DNA of 64,000 bases from Candidatus Effluviviaceae Genus I sp. (GTDB taxonomy: Bacteria > Joyebacterota > Joyebacteria > Joyebacterales > Joyebacteraceae). Position numbers and translations under genes: made by a program. Below the pieces are notes generated by a model. The model ran no database searches and was not told where the DNA came from. It saw only the letters and a program-made list of their open reading frames with translations. Location: the NCBI GenBank assembly GCA_016867725.1, contig VGIX01000003.1, forward strand, positions 1-64,000, written 5' to 3'. The first letter of the stretch is position 1. Every line of letters begins with the position of its first letter. Shown here one piece after another: positions 1 through 8,280 of this stretch.

Positions 1-184
1 CGCCGACCTTGGCCGCCTTGTCGAGCACGGACACGGCCTTCCGCACGGCCTGGTCCTTCTCCTCGGCCGAGGCCGAGCGGGCCGTCTTGATGGCCGTGGA
101 GACCCTCGACTTCCAGGCGCGGTTGTGAGCCGTGAGCTTGTCCCTCTGCCTCAGTCTCTTCTTCGCCGACTTCTTGTGCGGCAC
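1..184 (-). CDS. rpsT: 30S ribosomal protein S20 (C-terminus beyond window)
   Basis: Small-subunit ribosomal protein that binds 16S rRNA. About 61 N-terminal residues are visible, beginning PHKKSAKKRLRQRDK and continuing with NRAWKSRVSTAIKTA, the typical lysine/arginine-rich S20 start. The GTG at 184-182 is chosen because AGGAGGT-like bases (GGAGGT, 196-191) lie 6 nt upstream; an in-frame GTG at 190 would sit on the ribosome-binding site. The gene runs off the left edge, so its end is not seen. It is transcribed divergently from uvrC from its own promoter. Confidence 0.93.
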   Translation of the reverse strand, partial: MPHKKSAKKRLRQRDKLTAHNRAWKSRVSTAIKTARSASAEEKDQAVRKAVSVLDKAAKVG

Positions 185-262
185 GTGCACACCTCCGGTG
201 TCTTAAGAACGGCCCGGGACGGACGCGCGGCCTTGTCCCGGCAGGATGATTCAGCCTCCGCG

Positions 263-291
263 AGGATACACCCGCAACGCGGAGCCGTCAA
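263..291 (-). promoter_or_regulatory. Promoter of rpsT
   Basis: On the minus strand TTGACG (291-286), a 17-bp spacer and TATCCT (268-263) form a good sigma-70-type promoter. It would start transcription near 255, leaving a leader of about 70 nt before the S20 start. Its -35 box lies only 6 bp from the -35 box of the divergent uvrC promoter. Confidence 0.7.
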
Positions 292-297
292 GCCGGG

Positions 298-326
298 TTG
301 ACGGGCGCCGTCACCGGGGCTAGGCT
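298..326 (+). promoter_or_regulatory. Promoter of uvrC
   Basis: TTGACG (298-303), a 17-bp spacer and TAGGCT (321-326). The predicted start of transcription is near 333, about 40 nt before the uvrC ATG. The -10 form TAGGCT recurs before the 61428 gene. Confidence 0.7.
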
Positions 327-372
327 TCACGGGAGACGCGGCGGACGCGCGGAGCGTTCGACGGGAGGTTCC

Positions 373-2196
373 ATGGCGGCGGGGGAACAGCGGGAGACGA
401 CGCGGGCGGCGATCCCGACGGGACCGGGCGTCTACCTTCTCAAGGACGCCCGCGGCCGCGTGATCTACGTCGGCAAGGCCCGCAATCTCAGGAGCCGCCT
501 CCGCGCGTACTCCGGCAGCCCGGGCGTGGACGACCCCAAGACCGCGATCCTCCGCTCGCGCACGGCCGCCGTGGACACCATCGTGACGGCCTCGGAGACC
601 GAGGCGCTCGTGCTCGAGGCGAACCTCATCAAGGAGCACAGGCCGAGATACAACGTCAGGCTCAAGGACGACAAGCGATACCCGTTCATCAAGGTCACCG
701 CCTCGGAGGACTTCCCCCGCGCGCACGTGACCCGCGTCGTCCCGGAGGACGGGTCGCGCTACTTCGGCCCGTACACCGACGCGAAGGCGATGCGCCGCAC
801 GCTGAGGCTCATCCGGCGGCTCTTCCCCGTGCGGCAGTGCCCGACGTTCCGCCGCCGCCCGCGACCGTGCCTGAACGCGCAGATCGGGCGCTGCCTCGGC
901 CCCTGCGCCGGCGGCGTGACGAGGGAGCGCTACGCGGCGGTCGTGCGCGATCTCTGCCTGTTCCTCGACGGGCGCGGACAGGAGGTGCTGCGGATCCTCG
1001 GTGAGGAGATGTCGGGGGCCGCGCGGGAGAGGAACTTCGAGGAGGCCGCCGCGCTCCGCGACCGGATCCGCGACATCGCCAAGGTCGTCGAGGGACAGCG
1101 GGCGCTCACGGCGGAGGACGTCGATCGGGACGTGCTCGCCGTCGCCCGGCGCGGCGCGCACGCGGTGGGCGCCGTCGTGAAGGTGCGGCGCGGGAAGCTC
1201 GTGGCGTGCGAGAGCTGCCCGCTCAGCGTCGGCCCGGAGACGGGCGACGACGAGGCGCTCGAGGCGTTCGTCAAGCAGTTCTACGCCATCGCGCGCGAGA
1301 TCCCGCCCGAGGTGCTCGTGGAGCGGCCCCTCGCAGACGGCGAGACGATCGGAGCGTGGCTGGAGGGGCGCGCGGCCCGGCGTGTGCGCGTGGCCTCCCC
1401 GCGGCGGGGCCGCAAGAGGCTTCTCACGGCCTTCGCGCGGGAGAACGCGGAGCACGCCCTGCGCGGGGTGTACGAGTCGGCCGCGGTCCCGAAGGCGGTC
1501 ACCGAGCTGGGAGAGGTCCTGGGCCTCTCGCGGCCCCCGCGGCTCATCGCCGCCGTCGACATCTCCAACATCGGGGGCGAGTTCGCGGTGGGGACGGTCG
1601 TCGCGCTCCGCGACGGCCGGCCTGACCGCTCGCTCTATCGCAGGTACCGGACGCGGACCGTGAAAGGCGCGGACGACTGTGCTATGATCCGCGAGGTCGC
1701 CGCGCGGCATCTCGCAAGGGCGGCGTCCGGGCGGCTCGAGCGGCCCGACCTGCTCCTCGTGGACGGGGGAAAGGGGCAGCTTGCCGCCGCGTCACGGGCG
1801 CTCTCCGGGGCCGGCGTGCGAGGCATCGCCCTTGCGGCCATCGCGAAGCGCGAGGAAGAGGTCTTCGTTCCCGGGCGCGCCGCGCCGGTCGCGTTCCCGG
1901 ACCGGTCGGCGGCCAGAGGGTTGCTGCAGAGGGCGCGCGACGAAGCGCACCGCTTCAGTGTGAGCTACCATCGCTTGCTCAGGGAAGCGGAGACGAGGCG
2001 GTCGTCGCTCGACGGCGTGCGCGGGGTCGGGAGGGCGCGAAAGGAGCTGCTTCTCGCGCGCTTCGGGTCCGCGGCAGGCGTCGCCCGCGCGAGCGAGCGG
2101 GAGCTTGCGGAGGTACCTGGCATTGGGCCGGAAACGGCGCGCAGGATCAGGGAGGCGCTCGGCGAGGCGCGGGCTCGTGATCGTGCCGACGGCTGA
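373..2196 (+). CDS. uvrC: Excinuclease ABC subunit C
   Basis: Dual nuclease of nucleotide excision repair that incises both sides of a lesion marked by UvrAB. The 607-residue product has the usual order: GIY-YIG nuclease (about 16-95, GVYLLKD...IYVGKA), four cysteines at about 156, 166, 174 and 178 that match the iron-sulfur cysteines known in E. coli UvrC, a UVR coiled motif (about 205-240), an RNase H-like nuclease (DISNIGGEF near 396, LLLVDGGKGQ near 464), and two helix-hairpin-helix motifs at the end (GVRGVGRARK, VPGIGPETARR). ATG 373 follows GGGAGG by 4 nt; an upstream reading from 298 would lie inside the promoter. Length is normal. Confidence 0.97.
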   Translation: MAAGEQRETTRAAIPTGPGVYLLKDARGRVIYVGKARNLRSRLRAYSGSPGVDDPKTAILRSRTAAVDTIVTASETEALVLEANLIKEHRPRYNVRLKDDKRYPFIKVTASEDFPRAHVTRVVPEDGSRYFGPYTDAKAMRRTLRLIRRLFPVRQCPTFRRRPRPCLNAQIGRCLGPCAGGVTRERYAAVVRDLCLFLDGRGQEVLRILGEEMSGAARERNFEEAAALRDRIRDIAKVVEGQRALTAEDVDRDVLAVARRGAHAVGAVVKVRRGKLVACESCPLSVGPETGDDEALEAFVKQFYAIAREIPPEVLVERPLADGETIGAWLEGRAARRVRVASPRRGRKRLLTAFARENAEHALRGVYESAAVPKAVTELGEVLGLSRPPRLIAAVDISNIGGEFAVGTVVALRDGRPDRSLYRRYRTRTVKGADDCAMIREVAARHLARAASGRLERPDLLLVDGGKGQLAAASRALSGAGVRGIALAAIAKREEEVFVPGRAAPVAFPDRSAARGLLQRARDEAHRFSVSYHRLLREAETRRSSLDGVRGVGRARKELLLARFGSAAGVARASERELAEVPGIGPETARRIREALGEARARDRADG

Positions 2197-2815
2197 GCCG
2201 TCCTCGCCGCGGACCGAGATCCTCCGGTACACGGCGTTCTCGACGCAGCTCGGGCGCGTGCTCGTGACGAGGACCGCGCGCGGGCTTCGGTCCGTCGCGT
2301 TCGGGAGGGACCTCGACGTGCGCGCGGCCCTCGACGCCCTCACGCGGCGCCGGGGCGCGATCGCCGTCGAGGACGCGATCGGTCTTGCGCGCGTCGCCGA
2401 CGCGGTCCGCGACTTCCTCCGCGGCAAGCCGGTCTCGTTCGAGGGACGTCTCGATCCCGGCGAGCTGACGCCCTTCGCCGCGAGGGTCATCGAGACGGTG
2501 CGGCGCATCCCCTTCGGCGCGCTCCGTTCGTACAAGTGGGTGGCGCGCGAGGCGGGCTCGCCGAAGGCCGCCCGGGCCGTCGGACAGGTCCTCGCGCGCA
2601 ATCCGCTGCCCATCGTCGTGCCCTGCCACCGCGTGGTCGAGAGCGACGGGTCGCTCGGCGGGTACTCCGGCGGGGGCCCCGACATGAAGCGGCGCCTCAT
2701 CGACATCGAGAACGGGCAGCTCGGCCTCGAGTTCGCTGAGACGGAGCGCGAGGTCCGGGAGCGGATCCGCTTCCTCCTCGAGTCGGAGGATGGCCGTGGC
2801 GAGGACGGGCGCTAG
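2177..2815 (+). CDS. ogt: Methylated-DNA--protein-cysteine methyltransferase (Ogt/MGMT type)
   Basis: Suicide repair protein that takes alkyl groups from O6-alkylguanine onto its own cysteine. The 212-residue product carries the active-site motif VVPCHRVV, preceded by the helix-turn-helix region (FGALRSYKWVAREAGSPKAARAVG) and the Asn of ARNPLPI, and followed by GGYSGG. The GTG at 2177 overlaps the end of uvrC by 20 nt; GTG 2183 is an alternative. A reading from 2105 is possible but would lie deep inside uvrC. The last 35 residues or so form a charged tail beyond the family core. Probably translated from the uvrC message. Confidence 0.92.
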   Translation: MIVPTAEPSSPRTEILRYTAFSTQLGRVLVTRTARGLRSVAFGRDLDVRAALDALTRRRGAIAVEDAIGLARVADAVRDFLRGKPVSFEGRLDPGELTPFAARVIETVRRIPFGALRSYKWVAREAGSPKAARAVGQVLARNPLPIVVPCHRVVESDGSLGGYSGGGPDMKRRLIDIENGQLGLEFAETEREVRERIRFLLESEDGRGEDGR

Positions 2816-3722
2816 CGCCGCGCGGGCCGCGTCGCCGCTGCGCGACGCCATCGACGACTTCCTCGAGCACGCCGAGGTCGAACGCGGCCTCTCGCCGAAC
2901 ACGGTCGCGGCCTACCGCGCGGACCTCGAAGGCTACGCCGCGTTCCTCGAGGCGCTCGGGGTCAGCGGGCCGGGCGCCGTGACCGAGGAGCACGTCCGTC
3001 GGTACGCGCGACGCAGGCTGGAGCGGCACTCCCCGCACAGCGTCTCGAGGCTCCTGTCGTGCCTCAGGACGTTTCATCGCTACCTTGCGTTCTCGGGCGT
3101 CGCCGGCTCCGACCCGACCGTGCGGGTCGTCGGGCCGAGGTCCGCGCGGAGGCTGCCCGACGTTCTCTCGGTGCCCGAGATCGAGGCGCTCCTCGCGGCG
3201 GTGGACACGTCCGGGCCGCGCGGCGTGCGCGACCGCGCCCTCCTCGAGGTCGCCTACGGGGCGGGACTCCGCGTGAGCGAGCTCGTCTCCCTCGAGTTCT
3301 CGAACCTCTTCCTCGACGAGGGCTACGTCCGTTGCCTCGGGAAGGGCTCCAAGGAGCGCGTGGTCCCGCTCGGCGGCGAGGCCGTCGCGTGGGTGACGCG
3401 ATACCGGAAGACGGCGCGCCCGCTGCTCGCGCGGGCGGTCCAGTCCGACACCGTCTTCCTGAACGCCCGCGGTGGCCGGCTCACGAGGATGGGCTTCTGG
3501 AAGATCCTCCAGCGGCACGTGCGGGCGGCCGGCATCCGCGAGCGCGTGAAGCCCCACACGCTCAGGCACTCGTTCGCGACGCACCTCCTCGAGGGCGGCG
3601 CAGACCTCCGCGTCGTGCAGCAGATGCTGGGGCACTCGGACATCTCGACGACGCAGATCTACACCACGGTGGACCGCGAGTACCTGAAGGAAGTGCACCG
3701 GAGCTTCCACCCAAGGGCCTGA
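2790..3722 (+). CDS. xerD: Tyrosine recombinase XerC/XerD family
   Basis: Site-specific recombinase expected to resolve chromosome dimers at dif near division. The 310-residue protein has an N-terminal SAM-like core-binding domain (about 15-105) and a catalytic domain with the tyrosine-recombinase residues: R in GAGLRVSELVSLE, HTLRHSFATHLLEGG, GHSDISTTQIY with the nucleophilic Tyr. The C-terminal LKEVHRSFHPRA is the ending typical of XerD/XerC rather than phage integrases. ATG 2790 directly abuts GGAGG (2785-2789), so GTG 2796, 6 nt downstream of it, may be the true start. It overlaps ogt by 26 nt. No phage or integron genes are nearby. Confidence 0.93.
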   Translation: MAVARTGASAARAASPLRDAIDDFLEHAEVERGLSPNTVAAYRADLEGYAAFLEALGVSGPGAVTEEHVRRYARRRLERHSPHSVSRLLSCLRTFHRYLAFSGVAGSDPTVRVVGPRSARRLPDVLSVPEIEALLAAVDTSGPRGVRDRALLEVAYGAGLRVSELVSLEFSNLFLDEGYVRCLGKGSKERVVPLGGEAVAWVTRYRKTARPLLARAVQSDTVFLNARGGRLTRMGFWKILQRHVRAAGIRERVKPHTLRHSFATHLLEGGADLRVVQQMLGHSDISTTQIYTTVDREYLKEVHRSFHPRA

Positions 3723-3780
3723 TGCGCGCCCCGCGCCGAGCGCCTTCGCGCCGCCCGGGGAGACCTGGACCGGGACGACC

Positions 3781-5091
3781 ATGCCCGAACGGAACCTGAC
3801 GACCGTCATGGAGTCGCGGATGCCCGCGGAGACGGTCCGCGTGCTCCGCGACCTCGGGCGCGTCGCCGACGAGAGGGGCGCCGCGGCGCTCGTCGTCGGG
3901 GGCGTGGTCCGGGACCTTCTCCTCGGCGTCCCGACCGGCGACCTCGACATCGTCGTCACGGAGCCGGCGGTGGACTTCGGCCGCGCCGCGGCAGGCGCTC
4001 TCGGCGGTGAGGTGAAGGCGGTGACGCGGTTCGGCACGGCGCTCCTCGCGCTTCCGGGAGGCGTCAAGGTGGACCTCGCGACGGCGCGGAGCGAGGTGTA
4101 CGAGCGACCGGGCGCGCTTCCGACCGTCTCGGGCGGGACGATGGACGACGACCTGCTGCGCCGCGACTTCACGCTGAACTCGCTGGCCGTCGCCATCAAC
4201 GAGGGCGACTTCGGGAGGCTCATCGACCGCTTCGGCGGACTGGCCGACCTCGAACGTGGGGTCCTCCGCGTGCTCACCGGCAGGAGCTTCGAGGACGACC
4301 CGACGCGGACACTGCGCGCCGTCAGACTGTCGGCGCGCTACGGGTTCCGGCTCGAGGACGGCACGCGCCGGCTGCTCGAACGCGCCGTCCGCGACGGATG
4401 CCTCGCCACGGTGACGGGGGAGAGACTTCTCAACGAGATCGTCCTCATCCTGAGGGAGCCGGCGCCGTGGCCCGCCGCGGAGAGGCTGTCGGCGTGGGGC
4501 ATCCTCGCCGGCATCGACGAGGCGTGGACGGGCGCGCCGTCGGAGCCCGTCTTCGCCGAGCTCGCGCGGATGCTGCACCCCGAGTCGGGACCGGCGCTCG
4601 CCCCGGACGCGGAGCCGTGGGTCGCCTTCTTCGCGGCCCTCCTCGACGCGGCGCCGCGCGAGCGGCGCGGGCGCGTCCTCGACAGGCTCGCGGCGCCGCG
4701 CCGGCTTCGAGACGCCGCGCGGCAGGCGGACGAGCTTGACGGGTTCTCCGGCGGCCGCCTCGGAGCGGCGGACGAGATGCGGCGGAGCGAGGTGCGACGG
4801 CTCCTCGACGGGTTCGGTCCCGACGCGCTCGTCCTCGGCGTCGCGCGGCGTCCGGGGAGCGTCGCGGCGGCGCGCATCCGGCTGTTCGTGGAGGACATCA
4901 GACACGTGCGCGCCGAGCTCTCCGGAAGCGACGTCATCGCGATGGGGGTCGCACCGGGGCCGGCCGTCGGGCGCGTGCTGTCCGCGGTGCTCGATGCGAA
5001 GCTCGACGGCCTCGCGCGCGGCCGCGCCGGAGAGGAGTCCCTCGCGCGCGAGGTCGCCCGCAACCTTGACACGGGCAACAAGGCTTGTTAG
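3781..5091 (+). CDS. CCA tRNA nucleotidyltransferase / poly(A) polymerase family
   Basis: Class II nucleotidyltransferase that adds or repairs tRNA 3' CCA, or polyadenylates RNA. In the 436-residue product the head domain shows LVVGGVVRDLLLG and the metal-binding pair GDLDIVV, then the DDLLRRDFTLNSLAV motif, GLADLERGVLRVL and the RNA-binding EDDPTRTLRAVRLSARYGF. All four tRNA genes in this window already encode CCA, so repair or poly(A) addition is a reasonable role. Sequence alone does not separate Cca from PcnB, hence no symbol. There are 58 nt between it and xerD. Confidence 0.9.
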   Translation: MPERNLTTVMESRMPAETVRVLRDLGRVADERGAAALVVGGVVRDLLLGVPTGDLDIVVTEPAVDFGRAAAGALGGEVKAVTRFGTALLALPGGVKVDLATARSEVYERPGALPTVSGGTMDDDLLRRDFTLNSLAVAINEGDFGRLIDRFGGLADLERGVLRVLTGRSFEDDPTRTLRAVRLSARYGFRLEDGTRRLLERAVRDGCLATVTGERLLNEIVLILREPAPWPAAERLSAWGILAGIDEAWTGAPSEPVFAELARMLHPESGPALAPDAEPWVAFFAALLDAAPRERRGRVLDRLAAPRRLRDAARQADELDGFSGGRLGAADEMRRSEVRRLLDGFGPDALVLGVARRPGSVAAARIRLFVEDIRHVRAELSGSDVIAMGVAPGPAVGRVLSAVLDAKLDGLARGRAGEESLAREVARNLDTGNKAC

Positions 5092-5094
5092 GGT
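5066..5094 (+). promoter_or_regulatory. Promoter of scpA-scpB-rluB
   Basis: TTGACA (5066-5071, full consensus), a 17-bp spacer and TAGGGT (5089-5094). It overlaps the last codons of the preceding gene and would start transcripts about 35 nt before scpA. Confidence 0.6.
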
Positions 5095-5134
5095 CGCCGG
5101 CTCCAGAGCCGGTGCGAGACGCCCGTGAGGACGC

Positions 5135-6019
5135 ATGCTGAGAGAGCCTGAAGACGCAGTCTGCGCGCACGCCACGCTCCAGGAGGCGTCCCCGGGGCCC
5201 GGCGGCGAGAGCGCGTCGGAGAGCGGCGCCCCGCGGCGGGACGGCGGCGAATCCGAGTGGCCGGGCGTCGGCCGGTGCTCCTACGAGGTGCGCCTGTCCG
5301 CGTTCGAAGGGCCACTGGACCTGCTCCTCCACCTCATCCACGAGAACCGCGTCAGCATCTGCGACATCCCCATCGCGCAGATCACGGCCCAGTACCTCGA
5401 GTACATCTCGTTCATGGAGTCGCTGGACCTGTCGCTCGCCGGCGACTTCCTCGAGATGGCGGCCACGCTGATCCGCATCAAGGCTCAGATGCTCTTGCCC
5501 GCGCCGATCGAGGAGGGCGAGGCGGAGGAGGACCCGCGCGAGCAGCTGGTCAGGAAGCTCGTCGAGTACCGGAAGTTCAAGGAGGCAGCGCTCTCGCTGT
5601 CGCGCAGCGAGGAGGAGCGGCGCGAGCACTTCGCGCGTGGGTCCGACCCGAAGGCGTACGCCGACCTGACGGACGAGGGCCTCGAGACCGAGGAGTTCCT
5701 GCGGGACGTCACGCTCTTCGATCTCGTGGACGCGCTCAGGGAGGTGCTGTCGCGCATCCCGCAGAGGATCGACGTCCACCGCGTGGACGTCGAGCGCGTG
5801 ACGGTCGAGGAGCAGATGGAGCGGATCCGGGCGACCGTGCGCGAGCGGGGCGGCGTCACGTTCGCGAGCCTGTTCGAGGACAGCCCGACGCGGGTCCAGA
5901 TCGTGACGACGTTCATCGCGCTCCTCGAGCTCATCAGGCTCGGCGCCGTGGCCGTCGCGCAGGACAGGGCCTTCGGCGAGATCATGGTGTCCCCAGGGAC
6001 CGAAGGAGGTGCGGCGTGA
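5135..6019 (+). CDS. scpA: Segregation and condensation protein A
   Basis: Kleisin subunit of the SMC-ScpAB condensin, which bridges the SMC heads to compact and segregate the chromosome. The 294-residue protein has a non-conserved N-terminal stretch of about 45 residues, then the ScpA signature FEGPLDLLLHLIHENRVSIC, ITAQYLEYI, and LAGDFLEMAATLIRIKAQML. The C-terminal winged helix (about 215-285) contacts SMC. GAGG at 5127-5130 precedes ATG 5135. It overlaps scpB by four bases (GTGA). Confidence 0.95.
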   Translation: MLREPEDAVCAHATLQEASPGPGGESASESGAPRRDGGESEWPGVGRCSYEVRLSAFEGPLDLLLHLIHENRVSICDIPIAQITAQYLEYISFMESLDLSLAGDFLEMAATLIRIKAQMLLPAPIEEGEAEEDPREQLVRKLVEYRKFKEAALSLSRSEEERREHFARGSDPKAYADLTDEGLETEEFLRDVTLFDLVDALREVLSRIPQRIDVHRVDVERVTVEEQMERIRATVRERGGVTFASLFEDSPTRVQIVTTFIALLELIRLGAVAVAQDRAFGEIMVSPGTEGGAA

Positions 6020-6759
6020 CCGGCCCTGACCTCAGACGCATCGTGGAGGCCCTTCTCGTCGCGGCGGACGCGCCGGTCCCCGTCGACCGCGTGGCCGAGA
6101 TCGTGCCCGATGCGGACCGAGCCGGCATCAGGGAGGCCCTGGCGTCGCTTCGCGACGAGTACGACCGCGACGGCCACGCGTTCACCGTGACGGAGATCGC
6201 GGGCGGCTGGCAGCTCTACTGCCGCCCCGACTACGGACGGTGGGTCCGCGAGCTCCAGAAGGGGAGGATCCCGGCGAAGCTCAGCCAGGCCGCGCTCGAA
6301 ACGCTCGCCATCGTGGCGTACAAGCAGCCCATCGTCAGGACCGAGATCGAGACCGTGCGCGGCGTGGACTCGAGCGGCGTGCTCGCGACGCTGCTCAAGA
6401 GGAACCTCGTCACGATCGCCGGCCGCGCGCCCGGCATGGGGCGCGCGCTCATGTACCGGACGACGAAGGAGTTCCTGCGGTACTTCGGGCTCAACGCCAT
6501 CACGGACCTCCCGCGCCTCCAGGAGTTCGCCGAGGTGCTCGGCCTCAAACCCGAGGACCTCGAGGCCACGCTGGCGGCGAGCGAGTCGCTCGCCGAGGTC
6601 GGCGGGGAGGACGGAGGGACGCCGGCCCCGGAGACGGAAGGCGACGTGGATGACGCCGCGGAGCCCGTCGCCGAGCACGCGCTCGCGCCCGTGCCCGCGG
6701 GCGCGGACGACCACGCCGTGGCCGACCGCAGCATCATCGTTCCGCCCGATGAGACTTAA
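6016..6759 (+). CDS. scpB: Segregation and condensation protein B
   Basis: Winged-helix partner of ScpA in the SMC condensin. GTG 6016 is preceded by AAGGAGGT (6003-6010) and overlaps the scpA stop. The 247-residue product shows two winged-helix domains (about 1-85 and 90-165) with the typical LSQAALETLAIVAYKQPI and GVDSSGVLATLLKRNLV stretches. Beyond about residue 190 it ends in an acidic, low-complexity tail rich in Glu, Asp, Ala and Pro that is not part of the fold. The last 11 nt overlap rluB. Confidence 0.95.
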   Translation: MTGPDLRRIVEALLVAADAPVPVDRVAEIVPDADRAGIREALASLRDEYDRDGHAFTVTEIAGGWQLYCRPDYGRWVRELQKGRIPAKLSQAALETLAIVAYKQPIVRTEIETVRGVDSSGVLATLLKRNLVTIAGRAPGMGRALMYRTTKEFLRYFGLNAITDLPRLQEFAEVLGLKPEDLEATLAASESLAEVGGEDGGTPAPETEGDVDDAAEPVAEHALAPVPAGADDHAVADRSIIVPPDET

Positions 6760-7510
6760 CCGGTTCCTCGCGCAGGCGGGGCTCGCCTCGCGACGGCAGG
6801 CCGACACGCTCATCGCGGCGGGGCGGGTCACGGTGAACGGGGAGACCGTCGCGCGGCTCGGGACCGGCGTGGACCCGGACCGGGACTCGGTCGCCCTCGA
6901 CGGAAGGCCCGTCGCGCTTCCCGCCTCGTTCACGTACGTCCTGCTGAACAAGCCGCCCGGGTTCGTGGTGACGATGTCCGACCCGCAGGGCCGCAGGACC
7001 GCGGCCGAGCTGGTGTCCGGCGCGGGCGCGCGCGTCGTGCCGGTCGGCCGCCTCGACGCGGCCACCGAGGGGCTCCTGCTCCTGACCGACGACGGAGAGC
7101 TCGCGCACCGCGTCGCGCACCCCTCGTTCGAGCTGGACAAGGTGTACCGAGTCGAGGCCCTCGGCGTCCTCTCCGAGGGCGGCCGACGGACGCTCGAGGC
7201 CGGCGTCGAGCTCGACGGCAGGACGACGGCGCCCGCGGTCGTCAGGGTGCTCTCGACGAGCGGGAACGTGACGGCCGCGGAGACCACCATCCACGAGGGG
7301 AGAAAGCGGCAGGTCCGGAGGATGTTCGAAGCGGTGGGCCATCGGGTCACGCGGCTCGTACGGATCCGCCTCGGACCGCTCGCCCTCGGCGATCTTCCGT
7401 CGGGGCAGTGGCGCCCTCTCACGACCGCGGAGCTCGGGGCGCTCCGGCAGGCCGTGGGCCTGGCCGCCCCACGGGAAACACCTTGCCCGCCCGACCGCTC
7501 TCCGCTATAA
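6749..7510 (+). CDS. rluB: 23S rRNA pseudouridine synthase, RsuA/RluB family
   Basis: Isomerises uridine to pseudouridine in rRNA. The 253-residue product has an N-terminal S4 domain (LNRFLAQAGLASRRQADTLI) and the RsuA-type catalytic motif GRLDAATEGLLLLTDDG with the nucleophilic Asp, then EGRKRQVRRMFEAVGHRV. ATG 6749 is chosen because S4 starts directly there; the frame is open upstream only inside scpB. scpA-scpB-rluB is a common conserved gene order. I assign RluB from that context; RsuA/RluE/RluF cannot be excluded. The 3' end contains the promoter for cmk. Confidence 0.9.
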   Translation: MRLNRFLAQAGLASRRQADTLIAAGRVTVNGETVARLGTGVDPDRDSVALDGRPVALPASFTYVLLNKPPGFVVTMSDPQGRRTAAELVSGAGARVVPVGRLDAATEGLLLLTDDGELAHRVAHPSFELDKVYRVEALGVLSEGGRRTLEAGVELDGRTTAPAVVRVLSTSGNVTAAETTIHEGRKRQVRRMFEAVGHRVTRLVRIRLGPLALGDLPSGQWRPLTTAELGALRQAVGLAAPRETPCPPDRSPL

Positions 7511-7511
7511 T
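7483..7511 (+). promoter_or_regulatory. Promoter of the cmk-plsC-ispH-rpsA operon
   Basis: TTGCCC (7483-7488), a 17-bp spacer and a perfect TATAAT (7506-7511), at the very end of rluB. Predicted start near 7518, giving a leader of about 75 nt. The leader contains AAGAGG (about 7527-7532) and its exact complement CCTCTT (about 7553-7558). Confidence 0.75.
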
Positions 7512-7593
7512 CCGTCGCGTGGCGTGAAGAGGCAAGACACCAACTGGACCGACCTCTTAACCCATCCTGAGTCGCTGGACGAGGGCAACAAGC

Positions 7594-8280
7594 CTGATCA
7601 TCGCGATCGACGGGCCGGCAGCCTCGGGCAAGAGCACGACGGCGAAGCTCGTGGCCGACCGGCTGGGATTCGTCTATCTGGACAGCGGCGCGATGTACCG
7701 CGCCGCGGCGCTCCGCGCGCTGCGCCTGCGCGTTCCCATGGACGACCACGCAGCGCTGGCGAAGGCGGCCGAGGGCGCGGTCATCGAGCTCTCCGCGGCC
7801 GGGCGCGGGCCGGTGCTTCTCGACGGCGAGGACGTCACGGACGCCATCAGGGCGCCCGAGGTGTCCGAGGCGTCCTCGATCATGTCCGCGGTGCCCGCGG
7901 TGCGGCGCGCGCTGGTCAGGCAGCAGCGTGCCTTCGCGGCCGCCGCGGACTGCGTGGTCGAGGGAAGGGACATCGGGACGGTCGTCTTCCCGGACGCGGA
8001 CCTCAAGGTCTTCCTCACGGCGTCGCTCGCCGAGCGCGCCAGACGGAGGGTGGCCGACCTCGCGGCGCGGGGCACACCGGGGGACCTCGCGGCGGTCGAG
8101 TCCGAGATCGCCGAGCGCGACCGACGCGACTCGAGCCGCGAGGACAGCCCGCTCAGGAGGGCACAGGGCGCGGTCGAGATCGACACGACCGGCCTGTCGA
8201 TCGAGCAGCAGGTCGAGGCGGTCGCGCGGATCGCGCGGCAGCGCATGGCGGGACGCCCGCGCGGGGATGGAAGCGCGTGA
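7594..8280 (+). CDS. cmk: Cytidylate kinase
   Basis: Phosphorylates CMP/dCMP with ATP. The P-loop IAIDGPAASGKSTTAK, LDSGAMYRAAAL and EGRDIGTVVFPDADLKVFLTAS are all diagnostic; the product is about 228 residues, normal for the family. The start is unusual: the frame opens after TAA at 7558-7560 and contains no ATG, GTG or TTG before the P-loop, and the first such codon (GTG 7651) would delete the P-loop. CTG 7594, 8 nt after GAGGG (7581-7585), gives the expected N-terminus. A sequencing error or frameshift in the leader is the alternative. It overlaps plsC by GTGA. Confidence 0.93.
   Translation: MIIAIDGPAASGKSTTAKLVADRLGFVYLDSGAMYRAAALRALRLRVPMDDHAALAKAAEGAVIELSAAGRGPVLLDGEDVTDAIRAPEVSEASSIMSAVPAVRRALVRQQRAFAAAADCVVEGRDIGTVVFPDADLKVFLTASLAERARRRVADLAARGTPGDLAAVESEIAERDRRDSSREDSPLRRAQGAVEIDTTGLSIEQQVEAVARIARQRMAGRPRGDGSA

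Noticed and set aside
2790-3722. Phage or integron integrase
   Set aside because: The XerD-like ending FHPRA, single-copy context between repair and tRNA-processing genes, and lack of any attachment-site duplication near the tRNAs argue for the chromosomal recombinase.
7524-8276. A 251-codon N-terminal extension of plsC
   Set aside because: It reads cmk out of frame; cmk has full family motifs in its own frame and plsC has a proper GTGA-overlap start at 8277.
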